Source of the DNA: Mangrovibacterium lignilyticum
Lineage (GTDB): Bacteria > Bacteroidota > Bacteroidia > Bacteroidales > Prolixibacteraceae
Assembly: GCF_010882175.1 (NCBI RefSeq)
Contig: NZ_WKLH01000004.1
Span: 256,978-320,977 of the forward strand
DNA: 64,000 nucleotides
Direction of reading: 5' to 3'
Made by a program: the position numbers and the translations under genes. Of this stretch, positions 57,863 to 64,000 are shown one piece after another. Below the pieces are notes generated by a model. The model worked only from the letters and a program-made list of their open reading frames with translations, had not been told where the DNA came from and made no database searches. Position 1 is the first letter of the stretch. Every line of letters starts with the position of its first letter.

Positions 57863-58738
57863 ATGAAAGCTTATAAAGTGATTGTTCTTGCCAAGCAGGT
57901 TCCGGATACCCGGAATGTTGGCAAAGACGCCATGAAGGCTGATGGAACCATTAACAGGGCTGCCTTGCCGGCGATTTTTAACCCCGAGGACTTAAACGCC
58001 CTCGAACAAGCTCTGCGCATCAAAGAAAACTTTCCCGGAACAACGGTGACCATATTAACAATGGGGCCGGGGCGTGCTGCTGAAATCATTCGTGAAGGAA
58101 TGTTTCGGGGAGCCGATGACGGAATTCTCTTAACAGACCGTGCCTTTGCCGGCTCCGATACGCTGGCGACTTCTTACGCTATTTCTCAAGCATTGAAAAA
58201 GGTGAAGGACTTCGACATCATTATTGCCGGTCGTCAGGCGATTGACGGTGATACGGCACAGGTCGGACCACAGGTGGCCGAAAAACTTGGTATTCCGCAG
58301 GTAACTTATGTGGAAGAAGTTCAGAAAATAGAGAATGGTAAAGTTTTTCTGAAACGGAGGCTCGAAAGGGGAGTAGAACAGGTAAGCTGTCCAATCCCTA
58401 TGGTGATGACCGTTAATAGTTCGGCTCCGGACTGTCGTGCTCGTAATGCGAAATTGATTATGAAGTATAAGCACGCGAAAACAGTCACTGAACTTCAAAA
58501 TTCAAACGAAGACTATTTACATCTTTATAACGACCGTCCTTATCTGAATATTTCGGAGTGGAGTGTGGGCGACATTGAAGTTGATCATGCAGAACTGGGG
58601 CTGAGCGGTTCTCCTACGAAAGTAAAAACAGTGGAGAATGTGGTGTTACAGGCCAAGGATGCAAAGGTAATTTCGGCATTGGATAATGAAATTGATGATC
58701 TGATGCGCGAGTTGATTGAAAATCATACTATTGGTTAA
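57863..58738 (+). CDS. etfB: electron transfer flavoprotein subunit beta
   Basis: 291 residues of the ETF beta/FixA family: VLAKQVPDTRNVG at the start, LTMGPGRAAEIIREGMFRGA and DIIIAGRQAIDGDTAQVGPQ (nucleotide-binding region, about 115-140). ETF beta binds AMP or a second flavin and docks on acyl-CoA dehydrogenases. With the alpha subunit 18 bases downstream it takes electrons from the acyl-CoA dehydrogenase encoded by the third gene and passes them to the quinone pool or a bifurcating partner. The gene set is typical of Bacteroidota; whether it bifurcates cannot be decided by eye. Confidence 0.95.
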   Translation: MKAYKVIVLAKQVPDTRNVGKDAMKADGTINRAALPAIFNPEDLNALEQALRIKENFPGTTVTILTMGPGRAAEIIREGMFRGADDGILLTDRAFAGSDTLATSYAISQALKKVKDFDIIIAGRQAIDGDTAQVGPQVAEKLGIPQVTYVEEVQKIENGKVFLKRRLERGVEQVSCPIPMVMTVNSSAPDCRARNAKLIMKYKHAKTVTELQNSNEDYLHLYNDRPYLNISEWSVGDIEVDHAELGLSGSPTKVKTVENVVLQAKDAKVISALDNEIDDLMRELIENHTIG

Positions 58739-58756
58739 TCAAGAAGGAGAAAAATC

Positions 58757-59776
58757 ATGAACAACATAGTCGTTTATTGCGAAATTGAAGACGGTCATGT
58801 GGCAGAAGTAAGCCAGGAATTGATGACCAAGGGACGTAGTCTGGCCAATGAGTTAGGCTGTAAATTAGAAGCTTTGGCCATCGGTCACGAGCTGGATGGA
58901 ATTGAAAATCAGATTTTCCCATACGGCGTGGATACGGTTTATGTGGCCGACGATGCGCGATTGGCACCTTACACAACTTTACCGCACACTGCCATTATTG
59001 TCAAACTTTTTACCGAACAAAAACCGCAGATTGCTCTGATGGGAGCTTCTTCTGTCGGTCGTGATTTAGGTCCCCGCGTTTCTTCGGCTTTGCACAGTGG
59101 TTTAACAGCCGATTGCACAAGCTTGGTGATTGGGAACCATGAAGATAAAAAGCAGGGGAAAGTTTACGAGGATCTGCTTTACCAGATTCGTCCTGCATTT
59201 GGTGGTAATATTATTGCGACCATTATCAACCCCGATTGTCGCCCGCAAATGGCAACCGTTCGCGAAGGGGTGATGAAAAAAGAAATTTTTGATCCAAAGT
59301 ATAAAGGTAAGGTAGTCAAACTCGATGTTGCGAAATATGTCACAGAAGCAGATTTTGCAGTGGAAATTATTGAGCGCCACATGGAGAAAAGCAAGGTGAA
59401 TATGAAAGCAGCACCGATCGTAGTTGCCGGTGGTTACGGAATGGGATCGAAAGAAAACTTCCATTTGCTTTACGATTTAGCCGAAGTTTTAGGAGGCGAA
59501 GTTGGTGCATCGCGCGCTGCTGTTGATGCAGGTTATGTCGATCATGAACGCCAAATCGGACAAACCGGGGTTACAGTTCGTCCGAAGCTCTATATCGCGT
59601 GTGGAATTTCAGGGCAAATTCAACACCGTGCCGGAATGGAAGAATCGGCGCAGATTATCGCCATTAATACTGATCCGGAAGCTCCGATTAATGCCGTTGC
59701 CGACTATGTCATAACAGGCGATGTAGCGGAAGTGATCCCGAAAATGATCAAGTATTACAAGACGAACACCAAGTAA
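58757..59776 (+). CDS. etfA: electron transfer flavoprotein subunit alpha
   Basis: 339 residues of the ETF alpha/FixB family. The C-terminal FAD domain has the family signature region: VGASRAAVDAGYVDHERQIG, QTGVTVRPKLYIACGISGQI and QHRAGMEESAQIIAINTDPE (about residues 238-310). It binds FAD and forms a heterodimer with EtfB. An AAGGAG sequence (58744-58749) lies ahead of the start codon, a rare Shine-Dalgarno match in this window. It is followed by the acyl-CoA dehydrogenase gene after 21 bases. Confidence 0.96.
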   Translation: MNNIVVYCEIEDGHVAEVSQELMTKGRSLANELGCKLEALAIGHELDGIENQIFPYGVDTVYVADDARLAPYTTLPHTAIIVKLFTEQKPQIALMGASSVGRDLGPRVSSALHSGLTADCTSLVIGNHEDKKQGKVYEDLLYQIRPAFGGNIIATIINPDCRPQMATVREGVMKKEIFDPKYKGKVVKLDVAKYVTEADFAVEIIERHMEKSKVNMKAAPIVVAGGYGMGSKENFHLLYDLAEVLGGEVGASRAAVDAGYVDHERQIGQTGVTVRPKLYIACGISGQIQHRAGMEESAQIIAINTDPEAPINAVADYVITGDVAEVIPKMIKYYKTNTK

Positions 59777-59797
59777 TCAACCTCAAAACTTATTGTA

Positions 59798-61510
59798 ATG
59801 GCTAATTTTTATACCGATAATAATGAACTGAGATTCCAATTAAATCATCCTTTAATGGAAAAGATTGTCCGTTTGAAGGAAAGGAATTTCACCGAAAAAG
59901 GAAAATTCGATTTTGCGCCAATGGATCATGAAGATGCCATGGACAATTTCGACAAAGTATTGGAAGTGGTTGGCGAAATTTGTGGTGATATTATTGCTCC
60001 AAATGCAGAGTCGATCGATGCTGAAGGTCCACAGGTGGTTGATAGCCATGTGGTTTATGCTCGTGGTACTTCCGAAAATATTGAAGCATTGAACAAAGCA
60101 GGTTTAATGGGGATGTCGTTACCTCGCCAATACGGTGGGCTGAACTTCCCGATTGTACCTTATATTATGGCTGCCGATATTGTGTCGCGCGCCGATGCAG
60201 GTTTTGTAAATATATGGGGCTTGCAGGATTGTGCAGAAACGATCAATGAATATGCTTCACCGGAACAAAAGGAGAAATACCTGACCCGTGTTTGCCAGGG
60301 AGATACCATGGCAATGGACTTGACTGAACCTGATGCTGGTTCCGATTTGCAAGCCGTTCAGTTGAAAGCCACTTTTGACGAGAAATCGGGTAAGTGGATT
60401 TTGAACGGTGTAAAGCGGTTCATCACCAACGGCGACGGACACATTTCGTTGGTATTGGCACGCTCTGAACCGGGAACAAAAGATGGTCGCGGACTGTCCA
60501 TGTTTATCTACGATAAGAATGATGGCGGTGTAACCGTCCGGCGCATTGAGCACAAAATGGGGATTATCGGTTCTCCAACCTGTGAGCTGGTTTTCAAAGA
60601 TGCTCCGGCAGAATTGGTTGGCTCGCGTAAAATGGGCTTGATTAAATATGTGATGGCATTAATGAATGGTGCTCGTTTAGGAATTGCTGCGCAGTCGGTA
60701 GGTGTGTCGGAAGCGGCGTACCGCGAAGCACTGGCTTATGCCAAAGAGCGCATGCAGTTTGGAAAAGCGATTATGCGCTTCCCTGCCGTTTACGAGATGC
60801 TGGCAACCATGAAAGCAAAACTGGATGCCTCACGGACCTTATTGTATGAGACAGCTCGTTTTGTAGATATGTACAAAACTTACATGCATATTTCGGAAGA
60901 ACGCAAGTTGGAGAAAGAAGAGCGTGACGAAATGAAGAAGTACCAAAAGCTAGCCGATTTTTTCACGCCGCTGGGTAAAGGTATTTCCTCTGAATTCTGT
61001 AATCAATTGGCTTACGATGCCGTGCAGATTCACGGTGGTTCCGGTTTTATGAAAGATTATCCGGTTGAACGAATTTACCGGGATGCACGAATCACTTCAA
61101 TCTATGAAGGAACAACCCAGTTGCAGGTCGTGGCTGCTATTCGGGGGGTTACAACCGGCGCATATTTGGATCAGATTCGGGTGTACGAAGCAGAGAAGCT
61201 TTCTCCGGAACTGGAGCACTCGCGTCGTCAATTAATTATCTTAACCGATGAGTATGAGCACGCGGTAAATAAGGTTGTCGCAGTTGATGATAATGAATTT
61301 GTCGACTTCCATGCCCGCCGATTGGTGGAGATGGCCGGCTACATTATTATGAGCTACTTACTGCTGCTTGATAGTAATAGGGATGCGATTTTCCTGAAAT
61401 CAGCAAAAAACTTCTTACGTCTGGCGAAAGCTCAGGTAAGAGCACACTCAGAGTTTATCCGCACTTCAGATTTAAGTGACTTGGGTACTTACAAATACGA
61501 AATGGAATAA
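59798..61510 (+). CDS. acyl-CoA dehydrogenase family flavoenzyme
   Basis: 570 residues, longer than the classical 380-residue type, with a C-terminal helical extension (about 450-570). The flavin/substrate motif MAMDLTEPDAGSDLQAVQLK (about 169-188), the C-terminal QLAYDAVQIHGGSGFMKDYP and the catalytic base Glu437 in SIYEGTTQLQ are present. It oxidises an acyl-CoA to the enoyl-CoA and gives electrons to the ETF encoded by the two preceding genes. Chain length cannot be inferred. It is the last gene of the operon, closed by a strong terminator. Confidence 0.94.
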   Translation: MANFYTDNNELRFQLNHPLMEKIVRLKERNFTEKGKFDFAPMDHEDAMDNFDKVLEVVGEICGDIIAPNAESIDAEGPQVVDSHVVYARGTSENIEALNKAGLMGMSLPRQYGGLNFPIVPYIMAADIVSRADAGFVNIWGLQDCAETINEYASPEQKEKYLTRVCQGDTMAMDLTEPDAGSDLQAVQLKATFDEKSGKWILNGVKRFITNGDGHISLVLARSEPGTKDGRGLSMFIYDKNDGGVTVRRIEHKMGIIGSPTCELVFKDAPAELVGSRKMGLIKYVMALMNGARLGIAAQSVGVSEAAYREALAYAKERMQFGKAIMRFPAVYEMLATMKAKLDASRTLLYETARFVDMYKTYMHISEERKLEKEERDEMKKYQKLADFFTPLGKGISSEFCNQLAYDAVQIHGGSGFMKDYPVERIYRDARITSIYEGTTQLQVVAAIRGVTTGAYLDQIRVYEAEKLSPELEHSRRQLIILTDEYEHAVNKVVAVDDNEFVDFHARRLVEMAGYIIMSYLLLLDSNRDAIFLKSAKNFLRLAKAQVRAHSEFIRTSDLSDLGTYKYEME

Positions 61511-61533
61511 GTTGCAAAACTGTAAGCATAAAA

Positions 61534-61563
61534 AAACAGGCTTCTCAATCGGGAAGCCTGTTT
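61534..61563. terminator. bidirectional terminator after the acyl-CoA dehydrogenase gene
   Basis: An 11-base stem AAACAGGCTTC/GAAGCCTGTTT with an 8-base loop, T-rich on the plus side (TTTCATTTTA) and A-rich on the 5' side, so it can serve the convergent minus-strand gene as well. Confidence 0.85.
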
Positions 61564-61592
61564 CATTTTATATTGATGAGTTTTGTATTAAA

Positions 61593-62201
61593 CTATCTGC
61601 TCGATTTGTTTTTCAACTTTACATCCATTAGCTCGCGTGCCAGTTTCTGTTCGCGTACCAAGGAGTTCTTGCGATGATTTTCCAGTTCTTCCTGAACTTC
61701 ATCCAAGCGTTTTTTTGTTCCTTTTACAACCGAGTGACCTCTTCTGAATAGCGAGAACAGGATACCTGATAGTGCTAGTAAGCAAATTACCAATCCCCAC
61801 ATCACGCTATTGTAAGCTTCTTTTGAAATGTAAGCTCCCAGAAAACTCATGCTGTCCTGTATCATTTTAGTGTCTTCCAGTTCGGCAGTCAAGTTTTGAA
61901 TCTCTGTATTTTGTTCTGCAATTTTATTGTTGAGGTTATCGATTTCCTGTTGGTGTTTGGCTACCTGGTCGGTATAAACTTTCATGCTATCCAGTGCATT
62001 TTGCTTAAGCGCCTCATAGCTGGTCATACGCATCACCTTGTATTCTTCAAATCGATTCGACTTGCTAAAAAGATAATCGAATTGGCCTTCAACGGTTAAG
62101 GTGTCATAAGCAGCTTCAACTGATCGACCCTGAGCAAAGGTGATAAACGGAAGGGCTGTGATTAAAAGGGTTGTAATAGTCTTTGTAAATCTGTGTTTCA
62201 T
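61593..62201 (-). CDS. uncharacterised membrane protein with two coiled coils
   Basis: 202 residues. Signal peptide (about 1-23, ending ITFAQG), a periplasmic region with a long coiled coil (about 75-112, KHQQEIDNLNNKIAEQNTEI), one membrane span (about 134-152, WGLVICLLALSGILFSLF) and a cytoplasmic basic coiled coil (about 160-202, TKKRLDEVQEELENHRKN). No enzyme motif is seen. Similar proteins are widespread in Bacteroidota and sometimes carry an implausible tRNA methyltransferase label. It may be a structural envelope protein (inference). Monocistronic between a shared terminator and a non-coding region. Confidence 0.8.
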   Translation of the reverse strand: MKHRFTKTITTLLITALPFITFAQGRSVEAAYDTLTVEGQFDYLFSKSNRFEEYKVMRMTSYEALKQNALDSMKVYTDQVAKHQQEIDNLNNKIAEQNTEIQNLTAELEDTKMIQDSMSFLGAYISKEAYNSVMWGLVICLLALSGILFSLFRRGHSVVKGTKKRLDEVQEELENHRKNSLVREQKLARELMDVKLKNKSSR

Positions 62202-62499
62202 TTTTTGTTATTCAATTTGTGTGATTTGTTATTTGAGCTTCATCCCTTTTGCTCTGAAAAATTGCTTGCGCAAATTAGCTATTTTAATTAAATAAGGTAA
62301 CGTGTTTTCTTTGTTTTTATTATTTCAAAAGCATTTCATTTGGACTAAAGTTTTGAAATTGAGTGATATTGAGTTGATGTTTTCGCTATTCTTAATCGGA
62401 TCAGAAACTGTATTTGCTATTTACCGAAGTTATAAAGCGCAAAAAAGGCAGCAGTTCAATTGCTGTCTTTCGGTATGTTTTATTGAAAAATGAAAACGG
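62202..62499. other. intergenic region upstream of the coiled-coil protein
   Basis: About 300 bases, AT-rich, with no credible gene; a 63-codon plus-strand frame here has no family resemblance. It should carry the promoter of the minus-strand coiled-coil gene. Confidence 0.5.
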
Positions 62500-62948
62500 C
62501 GATTTTATTTTCTTCCCCAAAACAGGAGCGCTGGTCAAAGTAGACCTGAGAAAACGATTGTAGAATTCGGGGGGGGCAAATTGCATCTGCGTTCAACGTT
62601 GAATTTAATATTTCCGACTCTTAACGTTTGTGTTGTGGTATCATAAGTCCAACTTCCGGAGACGACTCCGCTTGCAGAACCGTCAGTACGAATAGTAGTT
62701 GTGGCATTTTTGTACCGATGGGGTGTGGACATTAGGCAGGTTCCAGGATGATCGGTTAGTCTAGCTGGCAATACTTGGTATAATTGTCGGCAGATTATGG
62801 GCGGGCAAAGCTTTTCAATATCTACATATTCATCCTCTTCAACCGGATCTTCCGATTCCGGGTTGTCTTCCGAGCGTTTACCGGGGGACAGTAATAATAA
62901 TGCAAGTGAAAGAATGCATCTATTGTTAGTGTCGTTCATAGTTTGCAA
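62500..62948 (-). pseudogene. decayed GH43 arabinanase copy (both ends kept, middle deleted)
   Basis: Read on the minus strand, pieces in three frames match the intact GH43 lipoprotein at 37282-38889. The acidic N-terminal stretch (SEDNPESEDPVEEDEY), then ADNYT and, in another frame, IAS-stop-TNRSSWNLPNVHTPSV match ADDYS and IASWANRSSWNLANVHDPSV. The internal stop is at 62761-62763 and the catalytic Asp is replaced by Thr. After a deletion of about 1.1 kb the C-terminal domain resumes (ASGVVSGSWTYD, STIVFSGL), then shifts frame again into TSAPVLGKKIK, matching the intact SSGVSIWGKKTN end. It cannot make an active enzyme. Confidence 0.85.
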
Positions 62949-63410
62949 ATAAGGTTTGATTCAGTAATTCTTTTCGATCTCTCCAATCAGGAGACAAATT
63001 GTTATTGGAAGTAGATAAATCAGTATAAGGGGCAAAACAGTGGTCTTTGTGGAGGTCTTGGCGATTTTGCCGGATGTATTTGCACCTATAGTATAACTAG
63101 GCCTTTTGAGATGTAATATGATGTACACTCATCTAATCGGGCTAATATCCAGACAAAGTTCGATGCCGGTTTGGTTTCTGAAGCGGATTTTTGATCTGAT
63201 TGTACTCGAATCCATGTTTCCAAATGACAAATCCCCCATTGCGTATTGAACATCACCTGGAGGTGATTTTGGGTCTCAGACCGGTCCCGGGTATGGCTGG
63301 TGGATTTGCCTGGGTCGGTGGGTTAAAAAATATTTTGGGCATAACGAGTTGGTTTCCAAAGTCAAGAGTGCGGAGGTGCGGATTTGGGTATGAAAAAGAT
63401 TGCTCCATGT
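62949..63410. other. non-coding region upstream of the rRNA promoters
   Basis: About 460 bases. Open frames on both strands look random and I see no RNA gene or repeat. Confidence 0.5.
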
Positions 63411-63441
63411 GTTGGAAAGCAGAAAAGAGTGTCTATATTTG
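63411..63441 (+). promoter_or_regulatory. upstream rRNA promoter
   Basis: GTTG (63411-63414, three of four matches to TTTG) and TATATTTG (63434-63441) are separated by 19 bases, a Bacteroidota promoter. It lies about 545 bases before the 16S gene. Confidence 0.6.
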
Positions 63442-63712
63442 CACCCGCTTTGAGAGAAACACGGGATAGGCCGGGTGAACTGAAAGCAGCGTTCAGCAAG
63501 GATTTTGAAGGAAAAAACGATTGAAAATAAAAGTCAGAAATGATTTGGTAGATCGGAAAAAAGCCTCTTGCTTTGCAAGCGCAAAAACAACTACGTTCAC
63601 TGAAAGATTGAAGGAATAACTGAAACCAAAAGGGCGTCAAACCCCGTAGTAGTTTAAGTGTCCTGACGCGAACGGGCAGAGTAAATAAAAAGTTAAAAAA
63701 CTTCTTCGAAAG

Positions 63713-63743
63713 TTTGGAGAATGAAAAAAGCTGATTAACTTTG
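63713..63743 (+). promoter_or_regulatory. proximal rRNA promoter
   Basis: TTTG (63713-63716) and TAACTTTG (63736-63743) are separated by exactly 19 bases, a full consensus match. It lies about 245 bases before the 16S gene. Confidence 0.8.
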
Positions 63744-63749
63744 CCGCCC

Positions 63750-63987
63750 CGCAGACAAGAAAGGGAGACCTGGAGGGTTTGAGGGCAACAAAACAAACGT
63801 TCTTTACCTGGAAAGGAAAAGCCGGAAGAGTTTTAAGTATTAAAGCTTCGGACGGTAAAAACGGGAAGGGTAAAAAAATAGAACAACAAGTTCATTGACA
63901 AGATTGAAAAGGTAGAAAGATAAGGAAGATACGCTATCAACAAAGAGTTTTATCTACAAGAGCTAGACAAGATTAACAATTTTATTT
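63750..63987 (+). ncRNA. leader of the rRNA operon transcript
   Basis: A purine-rich stretch containing AACAACAAGTTCATTGACAA (63881-63900 region), which resembles the leader commonly found ahead of 16S genes in Bacteroidota. It carries no open frame and would hold antitermination and RNase III processing signals; I did not resolve the individual boxes. Confidence 0.6.
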
Positions 63988-64000
63988 ACAACGAAGAGTT
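63988..64000 (+). rRNA. rrs: 16S ribosomal RNA, first bases only (partial)
   Basis: The window ends in ACAACGAAGAGTT, which matches the 5' end of bacterial 16S rRNA (E. coli positions 1-13; GAAGAGTT then TGATC). The preceding promoters and leader support this. The rest lies outside the window; the exact 5' end is by analogy. Confidence 0.75.

Noticed and set aside
62302..62493. Plus-strand 63-codon open frame between the coiled-coil gene and the GH43 relic
   Set aside because: Short, low-complexity hydrophobic sequence without family resemblance, partly antisense to the relic's end.
63200..63796. Open frames on both strands upstream of the 16S gene
   Set aside because: They overlap the rRNA promoters and leader and have no domain-like pattern.

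Overview
The window comes from a Bacteroidota chromosome, most likely a Bacteroidales/Marinilabiliales-type polysaccharide degrader (for example Prolixibacteraceae; the family is inferred). The evidence is the gene order rpsU-xerC-hpf-tRNAs-tuf-secE-nusG-rplKAJL-rpoBC, SusC/SusD pairs, a hybrid two-component regulator, an ECF sigma/FecR pair, type IX secretion sorting domains, and promoters of the Bacteroidota form TTTG-N19-TAnnTTTG with almost no Shine-Dalgarno signal.

Layout. (1) 1-2752: 3' end of a class II fructose-bisphosphate aldolase, a sodium-dependent neurotransmitter-symporter family transporter and a membrane-anchored helix-hairpin-helix protein. (2) 2955-17913: information-processing supercluster with rpsU, xerC, hpf, four tRNAs (Thr-TGT, Tyr-GTA, Gly-TCC, Thr-GGT), tuf, a tRNA-like relic, secE, nusG, rplK, rplA, rplJ, rplL, rpoB, rpoC and a DUF3467 gene. 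(3) 17973-19656 (minus): a citrate synthase of the mitochondrial/eukaryotic-like type and a dodecin. (4) 20113-39933 (plus): an arabinan-utilisation locus with a hybrid two-component sensor/regulator, a triple LamG lipoprotein, two SusC/SusD pairs and two GH43 endo-arabinanases. (5) 57386-40590 (minus): a convergent pectin locus with ECF sigma factor, FecR anti-sigma, an STN-domain SusC, SusD, a DUF5123/DUF4957-type surface lipoprotein, a very large CE8 pectinesterase-PL1 pectate lyase fusion, a second PL1 lyase and a GH51 arabinofuranosidase. (6) 57863-61510 (plus): etfB-etfA-acyl-CoA dehydrogenase. (7) 61593-64000: a coiled-coil membrane protein (minus), a decayed GH43 arabinanase copy, and the tandem promoters, leader and first bases of a 16S rRNA gene at the window edge.

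How it fits together. The two polysaccharide loci face each other and together cover pectin. The minus-strand locus should demethylate and cleave the homogalacturonan backbone (CE8, two PL1) with sorting to the surface or medium by type IX secretion. The plus-strand locus should bind, cut and import the arabinan side chains of rhamnogalacturonan I. GH51 would release arabinose from the imported oligosaccharides. They use different sensing logic: periplasmic oligosaccharide sensing by the hybrid two-component protein for arabinan, and transporter-coupled STN/FecR/sigma signalling for the pectin backbone. These functions are inferred from domains, motifs and context.

The most unusual items are the CE8-PL1 fusion joined by autotransporter-type beta-strand repeats, its neighbouring PL1 paralogue, the GH43 relic beside the rRNA operon, a truncated tRNA-like element where tRNA-Trp commonly sits between tuf and secE, and several strong intergenic hairpins at operon boundaries inside the polysaccharide loci. 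I saw no CRISPR array, insertion sequence or prophage.
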